This document shows positions 45,330 to 55,756 of a DNA stretch of 64,000 nucleotides, piece after piece. The position numbers were made by a program, and so were the translations under genes. The notes beneath the pieces were generated by a model. That model was not told the origin of the DNA. It was given only the letters and a program-made list of their open reading frames with translations, and made no database searches. Origin of the DNA: Vandiemenella viatica (Eukaryota > Arthropoda > Insecta > Orthoptera > Morabidae); contig JARYHS010009186.1 in the NCBI GenBank assembly GCA_031002005.1, positions 250,199,199 through 250,263,198 on the forward strand, given 5' to 3'. Each line of letters starts with the position of its first letter. Positions within the stretch are counted from its first letter, which is position 1.

Positions 45330-45675
45330 TTCTGGAGGCTCAGTGGCTCAAGACACCTGAATGGCAAAAGTCCTCGGTTCGAGCCCCGATCTTGGCTGGG
45401 GTTTTTAAAGGCCCTTCACCCGACCTTCACCTCGACACAGCCTGCTGTGTAATGCGAAGTACGCCAGAACGCTTCCAAGGTTCGGATTTCAACTTTAGCT
45501 CTAGGTCCCCAATACCCGGTAGGATTACAGGGACGGAATGCGCAGCCAATAAAAAACCATATCACTAGGTCATTACGATAACCAAATTTCTTCCCGTTCT
45601 TTGTACCAAATCCTCTTTCCACTCCAATGGCCTCGATGTTGACCAAACGCAAAGCCATAAACAAACAAAAAAATA
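45330..45675 (+). mobile_element. tRNA-derived SINE with a different head (family C) and a family-A-like tail
   Basis: The head GAGGCTCAGTGGCTCAAGAC with the B box GGTTCGAGCCCCGATC is Leu/Ser-tRNA-like and is unlike family A or B. The 3' body, by contrast, ends TTCTTCCCGTTCTTTGTACC, GGCCTCGATGTTGACCAAACG and CAAAGCCATAAACAAAC, which is the family-A tail. It is thus a composite SINE with a shared tail. Confidence 0.65.
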
Positions 45676-45964
45676 TTGTTATAATTTACTTTTCTCAGTC
45701 CAAAAAAGGGATCGTATACAAGGAAATATAATTGATTCGCGAGAGTCATGTTTACCATGGTAAAATGAAAGTTCCCAGCACCGTAGGTAAAACCACAGCA
45801 TGCAGTCATATAATTACGTCCATTTGATTGTCAATTCTATTATGATCTTGAAGAAAGATCATAAATTGGTTAAAAAAAAAAAATCAAAAGGAAAAACAGT
45901 AGTTGCTGCTATTTAGACTACTTTTTACTACGACGACAAATAATGTGTACTACAATTAATTTAT

Positions 45965-46640
45965 TGTTGTTTTACTTTAATTTAATTCCTACGGAGCGAA
46001 AGCTCTTGTGGCAATTTCCCTACACACCTATTTTCCACCGAGCGTGGTGGCGTAACGGTTAGCGTTCTGGCCTCGCATTCGGGAGGACGCGGGTTCGAAT
46101 CCCCGTCCGGGCATCCAGATTTGGGTTTTCCATAGTTTCCCAAATCACTCCAGGCAAATGCCGGGATGCTTCCTTCAAAATGCCATGGTCGAATTCCTTC
46201 CGATTCTTTGCCCCCCATCCTTTCCCGTCTCTAAAGACCTCGCTGTTAGGAGAGGTTAAGCAGTTAAAAAAAAACTATTTTCCCCCTTGTTCCAGCTTAC
46301 TTTTGCCCTCTACGAATTTTAATTTTAAAGTCGTTCAGCGTTTTTTGTAAATTATTCGTCACTTCCCTCGGTAATTTATTCCAATCACCGACTCCCTTAC
46401 ATACAAAAGAAAATTTTCACCAACCCTTGTGCCTGGAATTGAGAGCTAGCTCGTGGTCATGGTCATCTATTTCCTTCGATGAACTACTCTTCTATGCCTC
46501 GATGCCTCGTCACCAATTTACGCATTCTACAACGTCAGCACTCTCTTCACATTCCTCGGTGATAGATGCATGTCTTCATGAGACGAAGCGTTGGTGCCAC
46601 ACCGTTCCTCACTGCTCAAGGCATGAGGACCAAACTTTTT
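45965..46640 (-). mobile_element. CR1-like LINE 3' region, split by a SINE
   Basis: The plus strand shows TAATTTAATTCCTACGGAGC, GGCAATTTCCCTACACACC, then (after the SINE) TTTTAAAGTCGTTCAGCG, AATTTATTCCAATCACCGAC and CCTGGAATTGAGAGCTAGC. This is the inverse of the 3' coding end and UTR at 26.6-27.25 kb. Confidence 0.7.
46037..46274 (+). mobile_element. tRNA-derived SINE family A, full-length, 9-bp TSD
   Basis: The head ACCGAGCGTGGTGGCGTAAC has the A-box-like TGGCGTAACGGTTAGCG, and the B box GGTTCGAATCC follows. The body contains CAAATGCCGGGATGCTTCC. The tail ends in A9. CTATTTTCC is duplicated at 46028-46036 and 46275-46283. This is the best family-A reference copy in the window. Confidence 0.92.
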
Positions 46641-46878
46641 TTTTTATGAATTTACGCCTCCTCAACGTGTAAGTCATTAGAAGTGGAAGAAGAAGCTCTG
46701 GGGACAAGGAACGGGAAGGAATTCGGTCATTGTCTTTTGAAGATACCATCCCGACATTCGTCTGGAGTGATTTCGGGAAACCATGGAAAATCCTCATATG
46801 GATGCCCGCACGGAGATTCGAGCCCACTTCCTGCCGAATGCGAGGCGAGAGAGTCAGCGCCCACCCACCACGCTCAGT
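46628..46878 (-). mobile_element. family-A SINE, nearly full-length
   Basis: It runs from a T run (46628-46636) through GGAACGGGAAGGAATTCGG and the inverted B box GATTCGAGCCC to CCACCCACCACGCTCAGT. Confidence 0.75.
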
Positions 46879-47029
46879 AATATATTCGACACCCAGCAGT
46901 AATGTAGACCTTGGGTGACCTATGATGTGATGATTGGAAAGGAATCACGAACATCTGATGGACTGAATCGATTCCCTGCAAATAGTTTATATCAAATTAA
47001 AATTTCTTCCTGTTGGTCGGCAAGGGGGC

Positions 47030-47335
47030 ATCCGTAAATTATGTGAGGGGTTTTTCCGGATTTTCGGACCCACCCCCTCCCTCTGGTGTGATCTGGTCCG
47101 TGAGACCCCTTTTTTGGTCTCACCCTTCCAAAGCCGGTTACACCACCACTTTTCGACGAAATATTCCTTTAAAATCGACTTTCGCGTGTTTTTAGACCTT
47201 TTTTTTAGTTCTACAGTAAAAGAATAATTTCCAAAACCTCACGTGAGATTTCGGTTCACCCCCCCTCCCCCTTTGTGAGATTTCGCCGGACCCCCCCTCC
47301 CTTTTTCACCTCACGTAATTAATGGACAGATTCCA
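47030..47335. mobile_element. MITE-like element with inverted ends
   Basis: Left end GGGGGCATCCGTAAATTATG TGAGG, right end CCTCACGTAATTAATGGACAG; the two are roughly inverse. Two pyrimidine-rich blocks (ACCCCCCCTCCC) and GGTCTCAC lie inside. No coding capacity. A diverged piece lies within the hAT relic at 21.94 kb. Confidence 0.55.
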
Positions 47336-47459
47336 TCAAGTAATCTACTCTCAATGGGAAGCAGAACAGACAGCGCTGAATGAATGGACAATGAAGAAAA
47401 GAATCACTTAATAGCTAGGAAATTTATATATTTAAACGAGCAATTCTTGTACATATATA

Positions 47460-48567
47460 CAGGGTGTCCAGAAAAGGACTCCCTGATTTCGAAATTAAAT
47501 ATCTCGAAAACAAAGATCGATAGAGGAATGCAGTAAACGGTATGTTTATCGTGACAGCTGTAAGAAGTGTATACAGCAGTTAGAAATAATAGTTACGAAA
47601 GCTGCTAACAGATGGCGCTGTAATCGCCATACGTAATGCCTAAATAGTGATCCGAAGCTCAGGGCGATCAGTTCCACCATTGAAACGTGAAAGGAGGTTA
47701 GCGCACCGAAGGAAGAGTTTAAAACCATGTACACCATTGAACAACGCGTTTTTCTGGTGCTAGAGTACCACAGGTTAGAAGAGAGAGATTTTGGGGTTCC
47801 GAAAAGCCATATTGGTGTGAAGTGAAACCCCTGTATTCTCCTAAAGTTACTGTGTGGGCTGCAGTATGCAGCAGAGGCATTGTTGGCCCTTTTTTCATTC
47901 GAGAAACGGTCACTGGTGCACGTTACGTTGCAATTTTGAAACAATTTGTCGCAAGCGTTAGAGGATCGACCAGGTACTGAATGGTTTATGCAAGATGGGG
48001 CCCGACCACATCGGACCGAACAAGTGTTTCGCTTTCTTGAGGAATACTTCGGGAATCGAGTCATTGCTTTGGGATATCCCGAATTTACTGGTGCAGGCAT
48101 GGATTGGCCTCCATATTCGCCGGATGTGACTCCCTGTGACATTTTTTTTGTGGGGCACAGTGAAAGACATGGTCTACCCGAAGCATCCCGCCACGCTGGA
48201 CGAGCTGGAATCGGCGATCTCTGCGGCATGTGAATCCTTTTCGGTCGAGACACTACGAAATGTGATGGCGAATTTCATTCTTCGTTTGCGCCACCTCTGT
48301 AGTGCCAATGGTGAACATTTTGAAAACATTGTGATGTGATTGCTTGCAAAGATTGTTTTCATACGATTATTTCACTTATGTATGCTGATATGAGCTGTAC
48401 AGCGTACAGCGCCATCTGTTAGCAGCTTTTGTAACTATTATTTCACACTGCTGTATACACTTCTTACAGCTGTCACAATAAACATACCGTTTACTGCATT
48501 CCTCTATCGATCTTTGTTTTCGAGATATTTAATTTTGAAATCAGGGAGTCCTTTTCTGGACACCCTG
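47460..48567 (+). mobile_element. mariner-like element with 163-bp terminal inverted repeats
   Basis: It has TA at both sides (47458-47459 and 48568-48569), termini CAGGGTGTCC/GGACACCCTG, and inverted repeats 47460-47622 and 48405-48567, each 163 bp. By eye there are about five differences. Between them lies a shortened transposase. The high arm identity suggests a rather recent copy or gene conversion between arms. Confidence 0.9.
47727..48339 (+). pseudogene. mariner-type transposase, internally deleted
   Basis: ATG at 47727 (MYTIEQRVFLVLEYHRLE) is a DUF4817-like N-terminus. The text then jumps, within a few codons, to the catalytic domain (SPKVTVWAAVCSRGIVGPFF), so the helix-turn-helix remainder and the first catalytic Asp region are gone. 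Next come WFMQDGARPHRTEQVF and WPPYSPDVTPCDIFF, which hold the second and third acidic residues with 47 residues between them. A frameshift sits in the T8 run at about 48141. After it the frame gives WGTVKDMVYPKHPATLDELE and ends at 48339. Resembles the insect group often labelled Tc3-like or DD41D. Not functional. Confidence 0.8.
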
Positions 48568-48569
48568 TA

Positions 48570-49600
48570 TTTGGTATCTCAGAAACGGCTCTAAAGATTT
48601 GGAAAACGTTTTACTGTTGAAGTTTATCTAAATAGACGTCTTCCACGAAAAAACGCGGTTTTACAAAAAAACGAGCAATTCTTGTGTTTTGTATCTTTGA
48701 AACAAGTCTAACTACATTTCGTAGAAACTTCAGGTATCAGTAAGCCTACTCATGTCAGTTAAGTTTCTCTTTGGTTAGAGCAAGGAACTGTGCGCTTCAA
48801 AATGTCTAGGAAACCTTCAAGGAAAAAGTTTAACTTTAATGAAACGTCACGCAATATCTTGCATATTCAATCAGAAATCGAAATATGCTGAGCGAAGATC
48901 GGTCACCCAGGTACTGTAGGCCATATTAATATGTGGTATAACATTCGTCATTTATGTTATGGCTTTAAAGGTGGTGTTGTAATATATTCTAATCTGATTT
49001 ATGGCTGTACGGCGTTTTGGCTCACTGCCAATATCAATAAATAAAACAATCAGTAAATTTTGGATAGACACTGCAGTCAAAGAGCTGACTGTAAGTATTA
49101 GTCGGAGCTGTTAACGTGAATACATCTTTATTTATCCAAAAAGCCATTGACATATTGTTTAGGTACACAAGGTTAACTGCTACATGGTACTTAACTACTA
49201 AGAATTTTATTTAGAGCTACAACAGAAACTACTATTAGTACTTAAAAGCTGAAAGTGAAATAGTGCAGGCTGATCGGATTGTGTTCCTCAACTTCCAACG
49301 GAGGCAGTTCCCTCTCCCGCACCACCGGGTACCTCTATCACACGGATATCTTGCTCAATAGTCAGAGCCGGCATCTCCCCGCATTTGTAACGGAGTTCTC
49401 TTCAACTCTTCCTGCATTCCCCTGGCTCTGCCTCCACTTTCTTAACATGCAATTCCATATTTTCACTTTCAAAGAATTAAAATATTACTGAAATTTACTT
49501 TTATCGATCTGGAAACGCTCATATTGTCCGCAATACTGTATTTCACACGAAAAAATATTATTTTAGCTCAAGTTGCATGAAAAACTATCAAAATTTAGTC
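48570..49600. other. no gene recognised
   Basis: A/T-rich with only short open frames and no repeat match seen. Confidence 0.35.
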
Positions 49601-49604
49601 TCTA

Positions 49605-50015
49605 TTGCATTTCCCTAAACACCCATTTTCCCCCTTTTCTGCATCCACTTACATTTACCCTTTACAAATTTTAACTTTAAATTATTTCAACATTTTTGGT
49701 AAATTATTCATCATTTCTCTTGGTAACTTATTCCAGTCTCTGACACCCTTACCCAAAAAAAAGAGAATCTTCCTACACTTACGTGCCTGAAATCGAGTGC
49801 CAGCTTGTGTTCTTGGTCATCTTTTCCCTTCCATGCATTAATTTCAATTCTTACACCAATATCTTTCCATGCCTCATCACCAATATACGAATTGTACATT
49901 CCCATGACCCTCTTCACCCTCCTTCTGTCTTCCAATGAATCCCATCCCAGCTCTTTTATAATATCTGTTACTGATTGCGTTCTGCGATAATTTCCAGTAT
50001 TGACCAATTGCATCC
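49605..50015 (-). pseudogene. CR1-like LINE C-terminus and 3' UTR
   Basis: The minus-strand frame 50013-49711 encodes GNYRRTQSVTDIIKELGWDS, then RRRVKRVMGMYNSYIGDEAW and HKLALDFRHVSVGRFSF, followed by the 3' UTR (49710-49605). It is closest to 26.43-26.70 kb. 5'-truncated. Confidence 0.75.
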
Positions 50016-50194
50016 CTTTCTGACGTCGTGCGGTACGCTGGACAAATGTTGGCTAATATACTTGTTCCTATCAGACTTTCTCTGTGTAACGGCGTTTATT
50101 CTGTTTTCATCCTCTAGTCGTATCAAAATGGACAGTGTCTTCGTTGCTCGTAAATCAGGGATTCTACGGAGTACCAGTCGAGTAGAGGATTCAA

Positions 50195-50605
50195 GTAACG
50201 AAACAACCTGTAAAACCTACCGTATGCGAAATGTGATGCATGGATTGGAAACATGGATGATGAAGGACAGGTACAGAAGGAGTTTCGGAGGAGCAGCATA
50301 AAAGTAACGAAAAGGAACGGAATGAGAAAACCAGGGAGATGATCCAGGAAGAACCGCTACAATAGAGTGTAGAGAAAGCAAGATTACGGTGGTATGGTCA
50401 TGTGAAAAGAATGGGAGAGGAGACGATACCAAGGAAGATGCTGAAAGGGAAAAGGCCCAGCGGAAGACAGAGGGACAAATGGGTAAAAGGTGTGTTGAAG
50501 AAAGAGCATATTGGCTGACAGTAGAAGAAGAGAGATGGTGGACAGACAGGAAGCGTTGGAGAGGCTTTGCCAGTGGTTGGAAGCGCGTAGAGGGAGGTGA
50601 GTGCT
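50195..50605 (+). pseudogene. RTE-type LINE C-terminus, broken
   Basis: Across frames: LETWMMKDR, RNERNEKTREMIQEEPLQ-like text, KARLRWYGHVKRMGEE-like text and EERWWTDRKRWRGFA. It corresponds to 28.88-29.3 kb on the other strand. Confidence 0.65.
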
Positions 50606-50955
50606 AGAGGTCATGTTGGAGTCGTGCGGTGGTGGGGGTACAAAGCGAGTGGCTGCAGGTGGCGGCGACATTTGCATGCTCCCTCCAGAGAGCCCTCTAC
50701 TGTCTGCCCCGCAGTTAGCTCTCCACTCCACCAATAACCCCTTCACTCACTGCACCGCTGCTCCGGAAATAGACAGCCGATCAGAAATGCACAGGACCAC
50801 TAGCAAGTAGGTGCTCCTACTACAAGAAGCGGCTAACGTCGTCCCGAGTAGATAGTACCTTATATTTTCTCAGCTTTTAAGTGGCTGTATGTACAGTACA
50901 AGCGGAAAATGATGCACGATGAACGACAAAGATCTCCGGGTGAAACTGTAATAGC
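50606..50955. other. no gene recognised
   Basis: Moderately G/C-rich; short frames only. Confidence 0.3.
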
Positions 50956-51178
50956 GCCGGCCTAGGTAGCATGGGGGCTAGAGTGCTAACTCCACCTGCC
51001 GAAGGTCGCCGGTTCGAGGCCGGTCTAGCGCATGGGTGTTTAGGTTAAGTGTTGTGTTGTTTGTATACTGTGATGTCCTACAGTTGAATGTTCACATAAG
51101 ATAGGGGAACATACATTGACATAAACTTGACGATTGAGTGGTGGCTGAATGCCAAATATGTGAAAAGAAAGAAAAAAG
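50956..51178 (+). mobile_element. tRNA-derived SINE, family B
   Basis: The head GCCGGCCTAGGTAGCATGGG, then GGCTAGAGTGCTAACTCC and a B box GGTTCGAGGCCGG. The body ends GTGGCTGAATGCCAAATATG with a short A-rich tail. Confidence 0.8.
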
Positions 51179-51179
51179 A

Positions 51180-51660
51180 TTTTCGGGATATGCCGCGTTG
51201 TTTATTTCATAAACTGAGCTTTCGGCAGGTATCTTACAGCCTTGGTCAGAGATACTGTTTATATTGACATATCATCGCGGAGTAAAATGCCGCATCTTCG
51301 TTGACGTTGTTGGTATTTTTTAAAATTTCTGCTGCTTCTTTCACACGTCGAGGCAACCACTAGTCTTCTCTCCACAGCAGCCTCATGTCTTGAAATTTTA
51401 TTTCGTGCCCTGTGTTAACGGCATGGCGGACTACGGCGGATTTGTCTCTGTTGTTATATTTACAGTGGCGGATATGTTCCTTAAGTCTCTCCGCCACAGT
51501 GCGGTCTGTCTCGTCGATGTAAACACTGCCACAGCTGCAGGGGATTTCATATACACCCGTAAGCTGGTATGGCTGTGATCTGTCTTTTATCCTGGTTAAT
51601 GTCTGGCCAATTTCGCAGACGACCGCGGAAGTCTTAGGAATCAAGTGCTACAGTGTTTGG
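51180..51660 (-). pseudogene. Penelope-like element, GIY-YIG endonuclease relic and 3' UTR
   Basis: The minus-strand frame 51644-51360 reads TSAVVCEIGQTLTRIK, then TGVYEIPCSCGSVYIDETDR, RLKEHIRHCKY and SAVVRHAVNTGHEI. This is the GIY-YIG domain of Penelope-like retroelements, here GVY ... YID, so the last Gly of the motif is replaced by Asp. The upstream reverse transcriptase is missing. The 3' UTR on the minus strand (51262-51210) contains CTGACCAAGGCTG and GCCGAAAGC, a weak hammerhead-like arrangement. Confidence 0.82.
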
Positions 51661-51734
51661 AAAGGAACTCACTGTTACCACAACGAAGATCGTACAGTTT
51701 ATGTTTCAGTTACAGATTTGAAAGTTCAAGTTTC

Positions 51735-51850
51735 TTTTTATTAAGGCTTTACACCACGTCGACGTCGAGGTCATTAGAGGCGGGACAGGACAGGGGGCCA
51801 GGAACGGGAAGTAATTTGGTCAAGGAATTTTCAAGAAATAATCGCAGCAT
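51735..51850 (-). mobile_element. partial family-A SINE
   Basis: Inverted tail words GGCTTTACACCACGTCGACG, GAGGTCATTAGAGGCGGG and GGAACGGGAAGTAATTTGG. Confidence 0.6.
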
Positions 51851-51975
51851 TCGCCTGCCCAGCGTTAAAAGAAGAGGAAAGGAATATCAGCTGGAATGGT
51901 CAAAAATAATGAAAGACTCTAATAAATAAATAGAAAATAGAAACCTAAAGTTGGTTTACAATTGGAAGATTGGTT

Positions 51976-52201
51976 TGGTACCGAGCGTATTGGGTGAACT
52001 GTGACGCACTGGTCTTGCATGCGGGAGGACGCGGGTTCGAATCCCCGTCTGGCTATCCCGAAATCATTCCATGTGATTACGAGAATGGTTTCTTCAAATG
52101 CCATATCCAAATTCCTTCCCCTTCGTTGCCCTCAGTACTCTCACGTCTATAATGACCTTGACATCGACGAGGAATAAAGCCAGAACCAAAAATATAATAA
52201 T
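51976..52201 (+). mobile_element. tRNA-derived SINE family A
   Basis: The head TACCGAGCGTATTGGGTGAAC and the B box GGTTCGAATCCCCG are followed by a shortened body and the tail TAATAATAATAATAAAAAG. Confidence 0.75.
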
Positions 52202-52229
52202 AATAATAAAAAGCAGTATGCTGGCATAA

Positions 52230-52850
52230 CTCTAGACTCCATGGCTCCTAACAGTGTTACCAAACCTTCACCTGCCTGCAACATGAAAGACCTGAAAATA
52301 TACAAAGGTTGCAGAGATATTAAAAAACAAGGATAAAGAGGAGGTAACCTTATTACCTCAGACGTAGTTTAACGACGTGTCGACCATCAATGGTTGAAGC
52401 CACCAAGAATTATTCTGACAAGTCGTATACTGTTTCATTCATCCCGTATGTTATTTTTGCAGTTGTGGGTTTTTATCTCCAGTCGACGCTGAGCTGCATT
52501 TTATGAAGAGGTTGAAATTCACTTTGATAGCGTGAATCCAGTGCTTTACTTGTGGTCCAGTCTTTCGTTACTATTGACGATTGACAGGATGATCAATGGA
52601 TTTGGTTACTCGCTCACATTGCTGAGAGGAATGGAGTTCTGTGTGCAGACTAGAGGTGAAGGAAGGACCAATGCCGTGGAGGATACTTCATGGGAAGTGA
52701 GGGCAACATGGAGAGTCTTGCGTGCAAAACAGACTAAGAAAACGTGAATAATAACATAAACATTTCATGTGGCAAAATGGTGATATATTATAAGTGCAGA
52801 CACTATTTAGAAACACAAAAATTGATTGCATAAGAATTATGTACAGTATT
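52230..52850. other. no gene recognised
   Basis: A 71-codon frame (52532-52747) has no known domain. Confidence 0.3.
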
Positions 52851-52854
52851 TACA

Positions 52855-53265
52855 GCATTTGATAATAAACTCAACTGGGCATGACACATTGCCCAAGTGG
52901 TAGAAAAAAAGGTTAAGAAATCCTTTATTTCTGGAGACGGCAATGAGAAGATGTTCTAGAGAAGTGAGAGAATTGGTTAGAAAAATTTGATCGGATAATT
53001 GGCTGAATATGGTGGTGTAGTTTGGGACCCACATTTTGGATATCAAATACAGGAACTGGAGGGTATGCAAAGGAAAGTAGTTAGATTTGTTTGTGGAAAT
53101 CACCGCAGGACCCAGTCAGTAACTGATATGATAAAGGAGCTGATTGGGAGTCATTAGAAAACAGGAGGAGGATGAAGAGAGTGCTGAGAGTGTACTAACA
53201 ATTAGGAGTAATGTATGGAAGGGGAAAGATGACCATGGTCACAAGATCGCACTCAATGCCAATTT
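52855..53265 (+). pseudogene. CR1-like LINE C-terminus, broken
   Basis: Frames read FDNKLNWA-like text, GGVVWDPHFGYQIQELE, RFVCGNHRRTQSVTDMIKEL and KGKDDHGHKIALN. Same order as 26.17-26.64 kb. Confidence 0.7.
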
Positions 53266-53299
53266 CTGTATCCATCTAATTACCACTTTCTGATTTTTT

Positions 53300-53860
53300 T
53301 TTATTATTATCTTATTTAATTTAAGTGTCAAATTCCTCCATCCCTCTACTTTTGCCATTTAAGAAATTTAATTTTAAATTTTTCAGCGTTTTCGGTAAAT
53401 TATTTATCGTTTGCCTTGATAATTTATTCTAAATCCTCTCACCCTCATCCACAAAAGGAAATTTTCCCACAGCCTTATGTATGAAGCTGAGTATCAGTTT
53501 GTGCATCGTCTTCTTTCCATTCATTACTCCAAATTCTTCGACCAACATCCCTCCAAGCCCCATCACCAACCTACGCCTTGTACACTACCAGTACTCTATC
53601 ACCCTCTTAGTGTCTTCAGATGAACATAAATACAGTTCATTTATCAAATCAGCTACTGAGTGTGTCCTGCGGTGATTTCCACAAACAAATTTAGCTGCTC
53701 TCCATTGCACGCTCTCCAAATCCTGTATCTGTTATCCAAAATATGGGTACCAAACTACACCATTCAAGCAATGGTTTGACCAAAGTTTTGAATTCAGATT
53801 CCCTCACTTCTCTGCTACATCCTCTCATCATCCTCCCCAGTAAATGGCTGATTTTGTGAC
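53300..53860 (-). pseudogene. CR1-like LINE C-terminus and 3' UTR, opposite orientation
   Basis: On the minus strand: KPLLEW, a YQIQDLESVQWRAAKFVCGN-like stretch, HRRTHSVADLINELYLCSSE, then the 3' UTR. It faces the preceding fragment tail to tail. Confidence 0.7.
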
Positions 53861-53876
53861 CTTTTCCTACCATCTG

Positions 53877-54119
53877 ACCCACCGAGAGTGGTGGGTGAGC
53901 GGTAACGTTCCGGCCTCGCATTCGGGAGGACGTGGATTCGAATCGCCACCTGGGTATCCAGATTTGGGTTTTCAATGGTTTACCCACTCGAAGCAAATGC
54001 CGGGATGCTTCCTTCAAAAGGTAATGGCTGAATTCCTTCCCGTTCCTTGCCCCCAGTCCTTTCCCGCCTGTAATGACCTCGACGTCGACGAGGCGTAAAG
54101 CCATAAGCAAAACAAAAAA
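53877..54119 (+). mobile_element. tRNA-derived SINE family A
   Basis: CACCGAGAGTGGTGGGTGAG, then TTCGGGAGGACGTGG and the B box GATTCGAATCG. The body contains AAATGCCGGGATGC and ends GGCGTAAAGCCATAAGCAAA with an A-rich tail. Confidence 0.8.
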
Positions 54120-54191
54120 TAAAATAAAACGCCTGCCCATTGTGTTCCATTATTTCTTGAGAGCTTTTTTTTTTGGGATAGAGGAGAAGAT

Positions 54192-54194
54192 TTA
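54192..54194. repeat. 3-bp TSD (TTA) of PIF/Harbinger
   Basis: TTA, repeated at 60000-60002. Five bases, TTTAA, match if the ends are moved by one base. Confidence 0.6.
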
Positions 54195-54699
54195 AGGCCC
54201 ATTCACACTAGCGGTCAGGTCAGCTCAGCTCAGCTCAGGTCAGCTCAACTCACGATCCAGGATAGCATTCACACTAGCGGTCAGCTCAGCTCAGCTCAGG
54301 TCACATCAAGTAGTAGACGAGGCCATTTCATTTCAGTCGCTCATAGTGAAAGATGCCGTTTTCTACCACAACGTCAATTAAATCGCAATGATTTTGGATA
54401 TGTAAGGATCAAAAAGAGGATAATTCTGAGTGCATCCAGAGTTTCAAGCGCAAACAGATCAAGAGAAAGAAGAATGCTAACTACCTGTTATGCCATGCGA
54501 GACGAGTTGTCCGAAATGCTTTTTGATATTTTGGGGCTCAAATATTTCGAATTTATTTTAGTAAAATTAATTCTGATCCAGGATTAATTGATGATATAAT
54601 TTTAGCAACACGTATTTTGCACAATTATTCACGGAAGGATAAAATTTCATGTCATGTAGAAAGTGAATTTGTAGCGTATCACCAGGGGGGGGGGGAGAA

Positions 54700-55756
54700 T
54701 TATTAATTAATTCTTAATTAATTACGCTATACAGGATACTATAATTGAATATCATAGTGTAAATTATTCAAATGAGAATGGGATGATTCTGGGATGTGAA
54801 AACTGTCACAAAAAGACATTTTATTAAAGATTTTTACAATGGCATCTACAAATCTGAGCATATTTACCATTACGTTAATAAACAAGAGGTTGTGCAATTT
54901 TCTAAGCAACGCTCAGACGTACAATGAGCCCTTTAAAAGCAAGCAAACAAGTATAGTTGTACTTTAAAAATCTCACCATTATTCTAATACAAAGTATGTT
55001 ACCAGTTATGATGATATCAAACAGTAATGAATTTTAATAGGTTGGTACGCCACGAATGATTAACCTGCATTCGACAGTTACACAGTCTAGCTCAGTGGTT
55101 TATCAGATCAGAGCAAGGACCTTTATCTCAGATGCGCTTAAGGGTACAGTTTCACGGAAGTTGATGGCTGAATGGCTTCGTAGAAACACATTACCGTTAT
55201 ACGGCAGGTAGCGCTGGGCGGAAATGACCACCCGTAACTGGCCACACCAGCAGTATGCGGCAAGTAGGAAGTGCCTCAGATGGTCTCCAGGACACAAGTC
55301 AGCCCAGCACACATGGACCCCAAGTCGCCAGTGACTCGTCTGGGCTCCGGAATGGAATGATCCTGGCTGCCCTTCCGACTGGAAGGAAGTGAAGTTCGTC
55401 TTTTTCTCCCGCCTCTTGTGGCTCGAAGACGACATAGAACATAAAATTCCCCGAATCTTAGTACTATGTTCCCTGTGATTGGCTGACCATCTGACGTCAT
55501 TTGAATCTGTGCTTCTCTTGGCCACGTTAAGTTTCGGCAAACCTCGGGAGCCGATGTCTCCTTCGGGAGGAAGGAATTCTGTTTACCGGTTGCCCGACAG
55601 AAATCCCTAATCCTCTTAACATTCTGCCCAAAAGGCGCCAGCCAGACTGCCCTTCACTGAAGCGTAAAATTCTTGCCTCTCACCCTTTAAAGCGCATCTT
55701 TCGAACATACAGTGGACATCCCAAGAAATGGAAAAATATTATAATCCTTTACTTTA
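54700..55756. other. internal Harbinger sequence, not recognised further
   Basis: A/T-rich to 55.08 kb, then more G/C-rich. At about 55085 AGTCTAGCTCAGTGGTTTAT resembles a tRNA A box, with no B box after it. A 145-codon minus-strand frame (55540-55103) has no known domain. Confidence 0.4.

Noticed and set aside
55103..55540. 145-residue minus-strand protein in the Harbinger interior
   Set aside because: No recognisable domain, starts without good context, and it lies in a decayed element.
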